Source: Acidiferrum sp963771295
GTDB lineage: Bacteria; Acidobacteriota; Terriglobia; Acidiferrales; UBA7541
DNA: 64,000 nt
NCBI GenBank assembly: GCA_963771295.1
Contig: CAVYTB010000013.1
Coordinates: forward strand, 186,001 to 250,000
Reading direction: 5' to 3'
The notes under the pieces were generated by a model, which saw only the letters and a program-made list of their open reading frames with translations, had not been told where the DNA came from and did no database searches. Below are positions 8,851 to 17,740 of this stretch, piece after piece. Position numbers and translations under genes: made by a program. Numbering within the stretch: the stretch's first letter is position 1; every line of letters begins with the position of its first letter.

Positions 8851-9913
8851 ATGATTCAATTCTTCCTGTTTGCGTGGTTGGCGGGGCAAGCGGCAACTTC
8901 TGATGATGCGGCACGTGCAGTCAGGTCTTCAGGCACGTCAGCAGCACAATGTTGGAGCGGAGATTGCGGAGTTCCGAAAGGCCACGGAGCTCGACCCGAG
9001 TTTGGCCGAGGCGTTCGTGAACCTTGGCTCCGCGTACATGGAGAAACACGATTACGGCGCAGCCATCGTTCCGCTGAAGCGCGCTCTGGAACTCAGCCCT
9101 GACCTTGCTGTCGCCCATCAATTCCTGGGATATGCCCTTCTGGCGCAGGGTTACGCCGCGGAAGCCATCCCGCACCTGCAGCGTGTTGGCGCGCAAGAGG
9201 CGTTGGGAATCGCGCAGATCGAAACCGGACAATTGACCGAGGCGGTTGCTAACTTCACCGCCGCGCTTGCCCAACGTCCGGCTGACCCGGATTTGCTGTA
9301 TTACCTGGGTCACGCCTGCGGATTGCTTTCCAAAACTGCCATCGACAATTTGATTGCCAACTATCCAGACTCGGCGCGCGCTCATCAGGCGCTTGCGGAA
9401 AACTACTATGCGCTTCGGTAAATGCCTCAAGCAGAAAAAGAATATTTGGAGGCGTTGCGGCTGCGCCCCGATCTGCCAGATCTTCATCTCGAGTTGGGCC
9501 AGGTTTATGCCAACTCCGCACAGTGGCCGAAGGCGGAAACCGAATTCCGCGCCGCGACGAAACTGCAGCCGGGTAAAGCCGAGGCTGCTTATCGTTTGGG
9601 CGCAGCGTTACTTCAGGAAGGAAAAGCGAGTGAAGCCCTTCCGGAGTTGAAACGCGCGAATGAATTGAAGCCGGAAATGCCGGAGACGCTCTACTCCTTG
9701 GGCAAGGCGGCCTCGCTGGCCGGAGACAACCCCACCGCCGAAAAATCGTGGTTGAAGGTGATCGAACTCGAAAAGAACACGTCGCTTGCGGCGCAGGCAC
9801 ATTTTGGACTTGCCGGCTTGTATCGCAAGCAGGGAAGGGCTGAGCAAGCGCGCCGCGAGATGCAAGAATTCCAAAAACTCCAAAGCACTATCGGGCCGCC
9901 ACGCTCGGAATAG
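8851..9913 (+). pseudogene. TPR-repeat protein gene broken by a frameshift and a nonsense codon
   Basis: A well-formed start (GGGAG, 5 bases, ATG 8851) opens a frame with a secretion signal, MIQFFLFAWLAGQAATSDDAARAV. The tetratricopeptide repeats begin in the next frame (QSGLQARQQHNVGAEIAEF), so about one extra base lies near 8905-8920. The repeat frame then meets a single TAA at 9419-9421 and resumes at once in the same frame with MPQAEKEYLEALRLRP. Counting the stop as one residue restores an exact 34-residue TPR, so the stop replaced a codon such as CAA or AAA. Both pieces are otherwise clean TPR arrays. Sequencing errors could explain one or both lesions; a working split gene is less likely. 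The intact protein would have been an exported TPR scaffold of about 350 residues. Confidence 0.75.
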
Positions 9914-10241
9914 TTGGCAGATCCGTTGCCATTTAATCCCGGTAGAATCGTACAAAATAACTTCCAGCAGCGAGCGTCGGGGCACGCGCGACATCCGTTC
10001 GTATCTGGCGCGAAAATCTGTCAGCGCGGCGGCTTGCGATAGCAAAGCGATAAAGTTACAATCAAAAAAGGTGCAGCAGTGACACTTGAAATGTTGCGCT
10101 GACTTATTTGCAGTGGCCCGAACGAAAAATTGCCATGCATTCTGCTAAAGCTCACAAGCAAAACGCAGCGGTTTGTACGGCACTTCGATGGGGTTTTTGT
10201 ACGAAGGGCCGAAGCAGGGAAGTCTTTTATTATCAATCAGG
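9914..10241. other. Intergenic spacer before tRNA-Thr
   Basis: 328 bases with no convincing reading frame. A TATTAT hexamer at 10228-10233 is suitably placed, about 8 bases before the tRNA, to be its -10 element, but no good -35 partner stands at normal spacing. No terminator for the TPR gene is evident. Confidence 0.4.
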
Positions 10242-10316
10242 GCCGAGGTAGCTCAGTGGTAGAGCAGCCGATTCGTAATCGGCAGGTCGAGAGTTCAACT
10301 CTCTCCCTCGGCTCCA
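10242..10316 (+). tRNA. tRNA-Thr (anticodon CGT)
   Basis: 75 bases including encoded CCA. Acceptor arms GCCGAGG and CCTCGGC pair perfectly. The D arm is GCTC..GAGC. The anticodon stem GCCGA/TCGGC encloses the loop TTCGTAA with anticodon CGT, reading ACG threonine codons. The T arm GAGAG-TTCAACT-CTCTC is canonical. The single T before CCA is the discriminator base. Confidence 0.97.
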
Positions 10317-10417
10317 TCAAATTTCAACCGAATACCACTTCTAATAGTTCAGTCTCCAGCTAACTCGCAAACGCACGAACCTTATAGAGAGTCGCGAAGG
10401 CTTACTGTCTCGCAGCG

Positions 10418-10741
10418 CTAGTAGTCTTCTTGAGGCCGGCGGCCGTAAAGGCTTCGCGCAGATTTGGGCATGCGCGCAGCCCGATAAGTGTCGAGCTCTA
10501 TGCTGGTGATTACGTATTGGCTTTCCGGGGGATGGTTTGCATGGGCGGCCAGTTCGGCCTGCAGTCGCTCGGAGCAAATGGCAGGCGCGTCCTGGTAGCT
10601 GGCACGATGCGACACGAAGGCTTCATTGGCGATATTGAAGGTAAACTCGCGGTCCTCGCCTTCTCCCCGAACATGAAACGTGTACTCGCGGGAAAGCGGC
10701 ATGGCCTGGAAGCCAACATACTGCACGATGACGTTGCTCAC
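10418..10741 (-). CDS. Conserved hypothetical protein, 107 aa
   Basis: Begins MSNVIVQYVGFQAMPLSREY, a mixed alpha/beta composition without membrane segments or cysteine clusters. I do not recognise the family. The middle (REFTFNIANEAFVSHRASYQDAP) looks like a compact soluble domain, and the end is basic. Its ATG overlaps the stop of the upstream gene (10738-10989) by four bases, so the two are translationally coupled and probably act together. Confidence 0.6.
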   Translation of the reverse strand: MSNVIVQYVGFQAMPLSREYTFHVRGEGEDREFTFNIANEAFVSHRASYQDAPAICSERLQAELAAHANHPPESQYVITSIELDTYRAARMPKSARSLYGRRPQEDY

Positions 10742-10989
10742 TTCGCGCCTGGAACGAACACGCGAGCGGCATGGGTCGGAGCTGGCGCCACAGCAGTTTT
10801 CACACGCTTCGCACGCCTGCGCTTCGGTGGAACTCCGTCAGCCGGCTCGACCACCATCAGGCTGGTAACGAATTTCTTGAGTCCGTGAGCGTCGAAGTCG
10901 ATCGTTGTGCGCTCGGAGCTTGATTCGGTGATGACTCCACATCCGTATTGAAAATGCTTGATGTACTGGCCTGCTTCGAGAATTGCCAA
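10738..10989 (-). CDS. Small SH3-like (DUF3553/CarD-tail-like) protein, 83 aa
   Basis: TTG start at 10989, chosen because GGGAGG lies five bases upstream. The first 45 residues (LEAGQYIKHFQYGCGVI..TIDFDAHGLKKFV) have the beta-rich pattern of small SH3/Tudor-like domains found at the ends of helicases and in CarD-type proteins. There, a glycine-containing turn is followed by alternating hydrophobic strands and a DF..G..KF motif. The tail is lysine/arginine rich (PPKRRRAKRVK), suggesting nucleic-acid or polymerase contact. This is inference from pattern only. It is the first gene of a two-gene unit with the 107-aa protein. Confidence 0.55.
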   Translation of the reverse strand: MAILEAGQYIKHFQYGCGVITESSSERTTIDFDAHGLKKFVTSLMVVEPADGVPPKRRRAKRVKTAVAPAPTHAARVFVPGAK

Positions 10990-11102
10990 GATATCCTCCC
11001 GATCGTATGAACAGAATTAGTCGCCTGCCTCGCCCTCGCTAGACAGTAAGGCATGAAAATCTGTGTGCTACCCAGGAACCGGCGGAAAATCCGTCCGCGC
11101 AG

Positions 11103-11435
11103 CTAGTAATTCCGCCGTCCGTTTCCGCCAGACCGGCCGCCCGAATAGCCACCACGGCCGCCTCGATCGCCTCCGCCGCCACGCCCTTCCTGTGGACGGG
11201 CTTCGTTCACTTGCAGCGCCCGGCCTTCCACATCCAAGCCGTTCAGTTCGCCGATGGCCTTGGCAGCGTCGTCGCCGGAGCCGAGTTCCACGAATCCGAA
11301 ACCGCGCGAGCGGCCGGTTTCGCGATCGGTGATAACGCGGGCCGAAGACACTTGATAACCTTTCGCAACGAAAAGCTGTTGCAGGCTTTCATCGGTCATT
11401 CCGAAGGAGAGATTCCCAACATAGAGTTTTGTCAT
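11103..11435 (-). CDS. Glycine-rich RRM RNA-binding protein
   Basis: 110 residues with a single RNA-recognition motif spanning about 1-80. RNP2 is KLYVGNLSF and RNP1 is RGFGFVEL, so the aromatic RNA-stacking residues are kept. The C-terminal tail is glycine/arginine rich (GRGGGGDRGGRGGYSGG), as in cyanobacterial Rbp and cold-induced glycine-rich proteins. AAAGGA lies eight bases before the ATG. The likely role is binding of single-stranded mRNA under stress or cold. A second RRM protein is encoded at 16802-17149, directly after rpoD. Confidence 0.92.
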   Translation of the reverse strand: MTKLYVGNLSFGMTDESLQQLFVAKGYQVSSARVITDRETGRSRGFGFVELGSGDDAAKAIGELNGLDVEGRALQVNEARPQEGRGGGGDRGGRGGYSGGRSGGNGRRNY

Positions 11436-11652
11436 ACGATTTTCCTTTTACCTGTCTCTTTCCACGTTCCCAAAAGTGCAGGAACAGATTGTTTTGCCGT
11501 ACACCGCAAAATCGTCCTTCTCCTGCACGCGTGAGAACGAAGAATCCTTCAGAGAGCGAACTCGATCTCGCTCTGGATGTACCTGCGACTTGTGCAACTG
11601 CTCGAAATGATAAATGGTTTCCTTGTAATTGTCCCGATTTCCGGTGTTGCGC

Positions 11653-11973
11653 TTAGGAAGCAACGGCTGAGGCCATTTTGTGGAAGGTGGAGTTGGCGAC
11701 CATGTAGGTGTGGATGCGCAATGCGCCGTCGATCACGTCGCTCAGCAACTTGGTGACTTGCGCGAAAGCAGCGTGTTCGTATTTCTCGGCGTCGTCGCTA
11801 TTTTCCCAGAAACTGTAGGCGTAGACTTCTTTGCCGCTCTGCGAGACGAGGGTCAGCTCGTCGAGGAAACCCTTCTGCTTGCGGAGCAGGGGAATAACCT
11901 CGTTTTCCATTTTCTTGATGAATTCCCCGGCGCAATCCGCCTTCAGGCGCATGGAGACTTTGCGAGCGAACAT
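11653..11973 (-). CDS. ABM-like dimeric alpha/beta-barrel protein, 106 aa
   Basis: Sequence pattern FARKVSMRLKADCAGEFIKKME..IPLLRKQKGFLDELTLV..EVYAYSFWENSDDAEKYE is that of the antibiotic-biosynthesis-monooxygenase/stress-response barrel fold. That fold is a ferredoxin-like alpha+beta unit that dimerises. Family members are small oxygenases, haem-degrading enzymes or ligand-binding proteins. No haem ligand can be assigned here, so function is left open. GGGAGAGG stands just upstream of the ATG at 11973. It is divergent from the XRE regulator gene at 12147. Confidence 0.65.
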   Translation of the reverse strand: MFARKVSMRLKADCAGEFIKKMENEVIPLLRKQKGFLDELTLVSQSGKEVYAYSFWENSDDAEKYEHAAFAQVTKLLSDVIDGALRIHTYMVANSTFHKMASAVAS

Positions 11974-12083
11974 AGGCCTCTCCCTCGTTTCCAGACCAAG
12001 GGAGTAATTCAGGCGTTGCGACGGGTCTGGGAGACCTGAAGGCAGCCTTGATCGCAGGATCAGTATCGCCTACTTTACAGGTC

Positions 12084-12112
12084 TTGTCAAGCGTGCTACC
12101 GAACGGTACGAT
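12084..12112 (+). promoter_or_regulatory. Sigma-70 type promoter of the XRE regulator gene
   Basis: TTGTCA (12084-12089) and TACGAT (12107-12112) are separated by 17 bases. The predicted start near 12119 leaves a 28-base leader containing AGGAGGG before the GTG at 12147. Confidence 0.55.
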
Positions 12113-12146
12113 GTACTTTACCTGCTAAGTGAATCCAGGAGGGCGC

Positions 12147-13136
12147 GTGGACGTTTGTTTTGTGATTCAACAACGGTTGAAAGAACTGGGCCTGGAACAA
12201 CGCGACCTGGCCGTCGCGGCCCAGGTCACGGAATCCTACATCTCGCAATTACTCACACGAAAGAAAGCGCCGCCGTCCGCCGACCGCACCGATCTGTACG
12301 ACAAGATGAACGCCTTCTTGAAACTGCCCCATGGCCAGCTTTCGGCGATGGTACAGGAGCAACAGCGCGAAGAACTGAAGAAGAAGGTTGTGGATCCGCC
12401 GGCGCCGTTGTTCAAGAATGTGCGCGAACTCATCATCCGGAAGTGCACCGCAGAAAAACAAAAGCAGGTGCGGGATATTTTCGAGAAGCAGGCTTTTGGC
12501 GAGCTGGAACGGCTGATCACGCAGAAACTTGTGGACGTTACCAAGGGAGTAGCGAAAGACGAGTTGAACAACGAGGCCTGGCTGAGCATCGTTGCAAAGT
12601 TGAGCGGGCGTTCCTATGAGGAGATGCGCGCGATCATTCTGGAATTTCTCGATACCGACGTGTTCAATATCTCTCCCGAGCATTGCGCGTCTTTCCTGGA
12701 TCCGCTGATCGATTCCTGGAACATCGATTTGGAAAGCTTCGCGATGGAAATCGTGCTGAACCGGCGGTTGGCTTCCAAACAACTGATGGAATTTCGCTTC
12801 ATGGAAACGGATTCTGCCGCACCCTCTGAAGAGGAGCCGGGATTCAAAGAATTTCTGCACGATTCGGCGATGAGCGGCGGCGCTACCGGGGAAGAACTGG
12901 AATTTCTGGCCAATTTGAGATTTGGCGGCATGCGGCCCACACCGTTGTACTACTACCGCGAATTGCAGAGCCTGCGTGACCCCCTGCATTTTCTTGAAAG
13001 CACCGGCGCCGCAATGCATAAGCGCCGTGAAGTGGGCGACGCCGAAAAGAACAGGCAAGTGGAATCGCGAAAAAGCGCGGTCAGGCGGTGGGCCAAAAAC
13101 AAGCGAAGCGTCCGAAAGAATGGCAAGCCCAGATAG
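12147..13136 (+). CDS. XRE-family helix-turn-helix protein, 329 aa
   Basis: GTG start at 12147 chosen from the AGGAGGG site five bases upstream; another in-frame GTG at 12129 has none. Residues about 5-65 form an XRE/Cro-type HTH (LKELGLEQRDLAVAAQVTESYISQLLTRKKAPP). The rest is a long, mostly helical, charged region without a recognisable catalytic motif. It ends in a strongly basic tail (RRWAKNKRSVRKNGKPR). I do not recognise the C-terminal domain. The size and layout suggest a sensor or scaffold fused to a DNA-binding domain. The divergent neighbour at 11653-11973 is a candidate target. Confidence 0.75.
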   Translation: MDVCFVIQQRLKELGLEQRDLAVAAQVTESYISQLLTRKKAPPSADRTDLYDKMNAFLKLPHGQLSAMVQEQQREELKKKVVDPPAPLFKNVRELIIRKCTAEKQKQVRDIFEKQAFGELERLITQKLVDVTKGVAKDELNNEAWLSIVAKLSGRSYEEMRAIILEFLDTDVFNISPEHCASFLDPLIDSWNIDLESFAMEIVLNRRLASKQLMEFRFMETDSAAPSEEEPGFKEFLHDSAMSGGATGEELEFLANLRFGGMRPTPLYYYRELQSLRDPLHFLESTGAAMHKRREVGDAEKNRQVESRKSAVRRWAKNKRSVRKNGKPR

Positions 13137-13409
13137 CTTGGGGCAAGTCTTGGGTATGTGCGCGCACAATCCTTATGCCAGCCGCAACTTAGTTAAGCGC
13201 ATTCCCCAAAAATATGGTATAGTCTTTATGCGCTTAATCCGCGGCAGTGTTGTGCGGTTCCTCCGGTTCCATAAGTGATCTGAGTATACCCGCCTCCGTA
13301 TCCTCCGTACGTTTTCAGCGTAATTCAAACTAAGACTGGCGAACACTTCGCTCGGCCTGTCAGATTTCTGCACACGCCCTGTAAGTGTCGTCGCCAGTAA
13401 GAAAGCAAA

Positions 13410-14645
13410 ATGCAAAATTTTTCAGAACTTCCGATTTCTACGTACTTGAAGGAGCGGCTGTCCGCAGCTCGCTTCTCAGTGCCCACGCCGGTTCAGGCCG
13501 CGGCGATACCCCAGGCGCTTGGCGGCAAGGATGTGCTGGCAACCGCGCAAACCGGTACCGGCAAAACCCTGGCGTTTCTTATCCCGGTAATTGAGAGACT
13601 GCTTAAGCAGGAAAAGCCGGGGCTAGCCGCTCTGGTCTTGGTACCAACGCGCGAACTCGCGATGCAGGTGGTTGAGCAGTACAACGCGCTGCGCGGCAAA
13701 CAATTGCTGCCCGCGGCCCTGGTGGTCGGCGGATTGGCAGAGGCGCAACAATTGCGAGCCATCCGCAACGGAGCCAGCGTCATCGTTGCGACTCCTGGCC
13801 GGCTTCAGGATTATCTGGACCGCAAACTGGTTCAGTTCCGCAGTCTGCAAGTCCTGGTTCTTGACGAAGCAGACCGCATGCTCGACATGGGTTTTCTTCC
13901 CGCGATTCGCAGAATTGCCTCGGTGCTTCCAAAAGAGCGCCAGACCATGTGCTTTTCTGCGACCATGGAAGGCGACATGACTCACCTCGTCAAGGAGTAC
14001 ACGCGAAACCCGGTGCGTCTCTCCTTCGGTTCCACGCTTAAGCCTTCGGAAAACGTGCGACTTCAGGCCTTTGAAGTTTCTCCCGATGATAAACAGCAGC
14101 TTCTTCGGCACCTTCTTAGCAAAGAAAGCGGCCGATGCCTGGTGTTCTCCCGCACAAAACGTGGCACGGAACGCATTGCCAAGGCGCTGAATCGCGATGG
14201 CATTGCCGCGGCTACAATCCATGGCGACCGCTCGCAATCGCAACGCACGACAGCGCTGACCGGTTTCCAACAGGGCCGCGTCCGGGTGTTGGTGGCTACC
14301 GATCTGGCTTCGCGCGGAATTCACGTCCAGGATATCGCTCACGTCATCAACTATGACCTGCCAGACGTGGCGGAGAACTTCATCCACCGCGTGGGCCGCA
14401 CTGGCCGCGCAGGCAAGCAGGGAATCGCCTCCACGCTCTTTGTAAAGGAGCAGCGGTCCGATCTGTTCCAGCTGGAGCGCACGCTGGGCATCCGAATTGA
14501 AAAGATGCGTGCAGACGGCGTTCCCGCGGCCGAATCCCGTGATCGCCATCGAACTAACGTTGGTCGCGTCGAGTCAGCGCCACGCGCGCGCATGATGCAA
14601 CTGCCCGGCGAAGTCCTGCAGGGGCAGATGCAGAGCCAGAACTAA
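13410..14645 (+). CDS. DEAD-box ATP-dependent RNA helicase
   Basis: 411 residues with all superfamily-2 motifs in order: an upstream aromatic/Q region, motif I AQTGTGKT (about 47-54), Ia PTRELA, Ib TPGR, motif II DEAD (about 152), motif III SAT, and in domain 2 ATDLASRGIHV and HRVGRTGRAG. The short, basic C-terminal extension fits the RhlE-like group. It unwinds RNA duplexes in ribosome assembly, mRNA decay or cold adaptation. The 273-base leader upstream is long; cold-shock helicases often have long leaders, but I see no decisive structure. RRM proteins nearby suggest a shared RNA-metabolism theme. Confidence 0.93.
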   Translation: MQNFSELPISTYLKERLSAARFSVPTPVQAAAIPQALGGKDVLATAQTGTGKTLAFLIPVIERLLKQEKPGLAALVLVPTRELAMQVVEQYNALRGKQLLPAALVVGGLAEAQQLRAIRNGASVIVATPGRLQDYLDRKLVQFRSLQVLVLDEADRMLDMGFLPAIRRIASVLPKERQTMCFSATMEGDMTHLVKEYTRNPVRLSFGSTLKPSENVRLQAFEVSPDDKQQLLRHLLSKESGRCLVFSRTKRGTERIAKALNRDGIAAATIHGDRSQSQRTTALTGFQQGRVRVLVATDLASRGIHVQDIAHVINYDLPDVAENFIHRVGRTGRAGKQGIASTLFVKEQRSDLFQLERTLGIRIEKMRADGVPAAESRDRHRTNVGRVESAPRARMMQLPGEVLQGQMQSQN

Positions 14646-15009
14646 TTCGCACGTTCGGCCGGGAGCCAACCTCCTGGCCCAACGAAACTATCGCCAACGA
14701 CAAGTTGCGTTGCGGCCGTTGCTCAATCGCACTCATTCTGAGCATCGTTCGATGAACGAATTCCGGGACTTGCTTGGTAGTGTATACTGGAGAAGTTCAG
14801 AGCCTGAATTGAAACTCTTCGTACACTCGAGGGCATCGGGACAACCGGAGTGCTGTTCGCACAAAGCGGCCTGATCGAACAACGGCTGCAATCCACACAT
14901 CGTGCTGGCCGTTCTTCACGTAACGCCCGTGTGTTTGCACGCGGTACCAACGGCCTTGCATTCAGGATCGACCAGTCAATTCTGGCAGTGGGGTTGAGGG
15001 GAGAAACCA
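14646..15009. other. Spacer between helicase gene and rpoD
   Basis: 364 bases without a convincing gene. TATACT at 14783-14788 is a good -10 hexamer but its -35 region (ATTCCG) is poor. If used, rpoD would have a leader of about 215 bases. No terminator after the helicase was found. The last bases carry GAGGGGAG just before the TTG start of rpoD. Confidence 0.4.
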
Positions 15010-16728
15010 TTGTCGCAGGACATTCAGGAAAAACACGATCACGTTCGTAACCTCACAGCTTTGGGTAAAGAGCGTGGTTATTTGCTTGCCGAGGAAGTGA
15101 ACGACTTTCTGGCAGCTGAGGAACACACGTCGGAAGAAATAGATAGCGTGCTTTCGGCTTTTGAGAGCGATGGCATCGAAGTCTATGAAGACGCTTCCGC
15201 CGCCAAGGCCGCGCGCGGTCTCCCTGAAGTTGCGGAATCCATCGAACCAGCGCTGCGCTACGACACTGCTCGCGTCGAAGATCACGCCATCGAACAGGTC
15301 GTTTCTCTTCCGGAAAAGAATAGCGATCCTGTCAGGACGTATTTGCGAGAGATGGCTTTGGTGCCATTGTTGACTCGCGAACGCGAAGTGTCCATCGCCA
15401 AGCGTATGGAGCGCGGTCACAAGCTGGTGCTAAAGACCATTTCCCGTTCCCCCCTGGTGTTGAAGGAACTGATCTCTATCGGCGAGGAGTTGCGTTCCGA
15501 CGCGCGGCCAATCAAGACCATCATTCATTTCTATGAAGAGGAACTGACCGCGGAAAAAATGGAGGACAAGAAGCGGCACGTCCTGCGGATTATCGACAAG
15601 GTGGAAAAACTTCGCTCCCTGGAACTGAAGCAAGTGGCGCGCCTCGAGGCCACCCCAAAGGGCAACAAACGGGAATATTTGCGGGCACGCGGCCGCTTGG
15701 CTCGAACGAAAGTGGAAATGTCGTTGCTGGTGCGCTCCGTTGATTTTCAAGAACGGGAAAGAAAGCGCCTGATCGACATCATGCGCCATACCGTCGAAAG
15801 GCTGCACGCGCTTGAGCGCGAGACGGCACGGCTGGAACGCCGCGTAACCGCCGCTCGTGGAGATGCCGCCGTGGAGGCGCGCAAGGAATTGCGATTGTGC
15901 CGGGCACAGCGAAACGCGATCAAGGAAGCAAGCGAAGTCGAATTGAGCAGCCTGAAGCACACTCTGACGCTGATCCTGCGAGGCGAGGCCGAAGCCCAGC
16001 AGGCGAAAAGGGAACTGACCGAGGCCAACCTTCGCCTGGTAGTGTCCATCGCAAAGAAGTACACCAACCGCGGGCTGCAGTTCCTGGATTTAATTCAGGA
16101 AGGCAACATCGGATTGATGCGCGGAACCGATAAGTTTGAGTGGCGACGCGGCTACAAGTTTTCCACCTACGCCACCTGGTGGATTCGCCAAGCCATCACA
16201 CGCGCGATCGCGGACCATGCTCGAACCATTCGCGTGCCGGTGCACATGGTTGAGATGATCAACAAGCAAATGCGCACCAGCCGGCAACTGGTGCAGGAAC
16301 TCGGCCGCGAGCCCACCGCGGAAGAGATCGCGAAACGCATGGATATTTCGGTCGAACAGGTTCGCAAAGCCAAGAAAATCGCGCAAGTGCCCATTTCCTT
16401 CGAGACGCCCGTCGGCGAGGATGAAGACGCGCACTTGAGCGACTTCGTCGAGGATAAGGGAGTGATCTCGCCATCCGACGCCGCCATCAACTTGAACATG
16501 AAGGAACAGATGGCCACGATGCTGAAGACTCTTACGCCCCGCGAAGAGCGAATCATCAAGATGCGATTTGGTATTGAGGACGGAAACGAGCATACCCTCG
16601 AGGAAGTCGGCAAGACATTCGCCGTAACCCGCGAGCGCATCCGCCAGATTGAAGCCAAAGCGCTGCGGAAGCTGCGGCAGCCATCGCGTTCCAGGAAGTT
16701 CCGGGTATTTCTGGAAGGAGCATTCTAG
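15010..16728 (+). CDS. rpoD: Primary RNA polymerase sigma factor (sigma-70/RpoD)
   Basis: 572 residues. A TTG start is used because GAGGGGAG precedes it by seven bases and region 1.1 (LTALGKERGYLLAEEVNDFL) begins immediately. Region 1.2 is at about 105-137. A non-conserved charged helical insert follows. Region 2 is at about 337-402 (LRLVVSIAKKYTNRGLQFLD, YKFSTYATWWIRQAITRAIA), region 3 follows, and region 4 is at about 505-565 ending RERIRQIEAKALRKLRQP. All -10 and -35 recognition helices are intact, so this is the housekeeping factor directing RNA polymerase to TTGACA/TATAAT promoters. An RRM gene follows 73 bases downstream. Confidence 0.95.
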   Translation: MSQDIQEKHDHVRNLTALGKERGYLLAEEVNDFLAAEEHTSEEIDSVLSAFESDGIEVYEDASAAKAARGLPEVAESIEPALRYDTARVEDHAIEQVVSLPEKNSDPVRTYLREMALVPLLTREREVSIAKRMERGHKLVLKTISRSPLVLKELISIGEELRSDARPIKTIIHFYEEELTAEKMEDKKRHVLRIIDKVEKLRSLELKQVARLEATPKGNKREYLRARGRLARTKVEMSLLVRSVDFQERERKRLIDIMRHTVERLHALERETARLERRVTAARGDAAVEARKELRLCRAQRNAIKEASEVELSSLKHTLTLILRGEAEAQQAKRELTEANLRLVVSIAKKYTNRGLQFLDLIQEGNIGLMRGTDKFEWRRGYKFSTYATWWIRQAITRAIADHARTIRVPVHMVEMINKQMRTSRQLVQELGREPTAEEIAKRMDISVEQVRKAKKIAQVPISFETPVGEDEDAHLSDFVEDKGVISPSDAAINLNMKEQMATMLKTLTPREERIIKMRFGIEDGNEHTLEEVGKTFAVTRERIRQIEAKALRKLRQPSRSRKFRVFLEGAF

Positions 16729-16801
16729 GAATTAGCGATACGACAGCAACTGAAGTCGAACCGTGTTGCTGCCGGCGGGATAAAGAATTAAGGAGAATAG
16801 A

Positions 16802-17149
16802 ATGAAGAGTTTATTTGTAGGCAATCTCAGTTTTCAGACCACCGAAGGCGAATTGATGGCGCTGTTTAGTCAATTTGGTCAGGTCAGCAGGGCCAACGTC
16901 GTGATGGATCGGGAAACCGGCCGGGCTCGGGGTTTTGCTTTTGTGGAAATGCCCAATGATGACGAGGCTGCGAAGGCCGTCGCCGGGCTGGACGGAAAAT
17001 CACTCGGTGGCCGCAATTTGAAGGTTAACGAAGCGCGTCCAAAGACTGCGACACGCACGCCGAGAACCGGCGGCGGTGGTGGCCGCGACAGATTTTCGAA
17101 CGAAGATTACCGCGAAGCTGCGCGGCAGCCGCGCGAACCCCGGTGGTGA
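16802..17149 (+). CDS. RRM RNA-binding protein
   Basis: 115 residues. One RRM at 1-80 with RNP2 SLFVGNLSF and RNP1 RGFAFVEM. The tail is Gly/Arg/Thr rich (TPRTGGGGGRDRF) and ends basic. AAGGAG precedes the ATG. It is closely related in layout to the RRM protein at 11103-11435, though the tail differs. Position directly after rpoD, with only a short spacer, suggests co-transcription or adjacency maintained by shared growth or cold regulation (inference). Confidence 0.92.
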   Translation: MKSLFVGNLSFQTTEGELMALFSQFGQVSRANVVMDRETGRARGFAFVEMPNDDEAAKAVAGLDGKSLGGRNLKVNEARPKTATRTPRTGGGGGRDRFSNEDYREAARQPREPRW

Positions 17150-17204
17150 ATCTCGGCAAGTGCTGAGCCTGCGGGAGCGTTCATATCAACATTAAGGAGA
17201 CGCG

Positions 17205-17390
17205 ATGACGATCACATTCCAGAAGCGCCAAAAGGAAATGAAGCGACAGGAAAAGCAACGCGAAAAGGCAGCCCGCCGCGAACAAAAGAAGCTTGCCAAG
17301 CGTGCGGAAAAAGAAGCCGCCATTGAAAACGCAAACGGGAACTCAGACGTGGCCGTGGACCAGGTCGGTGATTCTGAACCCCAAGGCTAA
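17205..17390 (+). CDS. Small charged coiled-coil protein, 61 aa
   Basis: Preceded by AAGGAG eight bases before the ATG. Residues 5-42 are almost entirely Lys, Arg, Glu, Gln and Ala (KRQKEMKRQEKQREKAARRE), forming a single long amphipathic helix. The tail is acidic. No known domain. Its place 55 bases after the RRM gene and its basic helix suggest an RNA-associated helper protein, but this is only inference. Confidence 0.7.
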   Translation: MTITFQKRQKEMKRQEKQREKAARREQKKLAKRAEKEAAIENANGNSDVAVDQVGDSEPQG

Positions 17391-17740
17391 GATGGCGAGC
17401 CGCGATTCCGTTCGACGCAACTAACATTTCCAACTCGCTGCGTGCCCCTGCGCGCACGGAACCCACTGCGGTCGCTGTTCCCTCTCTACTGCTCCAAATT
17501 GAGGCAAGCTGCATTCCCTAGTCCTCCGCATATCGCGCCGGACCGCGCGAATTCCCCACACCTGCCAGCCCTTTCTACAGCTCTCTATCGCCAATCCCAC
17601 TGCCGGTAAGGCGTATATTTTTTTGTTGTCATAGGGGCCGGGAAGTGGCATTGTCACACCGCCAGACTTCCGAGTTCTTTTACCCCACGAAATCGGACCT
17701 GCCGGCGGTAGCGGTGACCCAGGTGCGCGGACGAAGGGCG
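17391..17740. other. Spacer before the kinase/STAS/Mla operon
   Basis: 350 bases. An AT-rich stretch TATATTTTTTTG near 17614-17625 is the only strong compositional feature and may mark the end of the previous transcript. No clean hairpin precedes it. The frame of the next gene stays open back to a GTG at 17645, so the true start may be earlier than annotated. No confident promoter was found. Confidence 0.35.

Noticed and set aside
8905..8925. Programmed ribosomal frameshift in the TPR gene
   Set aside because: No slippery heptamer or downstream structure is apparent, and the same gene has a nonsense codon.
8870..9421. Two separate short TPR genes instead of one broken gene
   Set aside because: Same frame, one stop, and an exact 34-residue repeat across it; the first piece also lacks its own signal peptide and ribosome site.
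11552..11575. Hairpin AGAGCGA/TCGCTCT near the RRM gene
   Set aside because: Only 7 bp with no T-run and no position relative to a gene end that would support a terminator.
12249..13169. 306-residue antisense frame across the XRE gene
   Set aside because: Shadow frame produced by codon bias; no ribosome site or family pattern.
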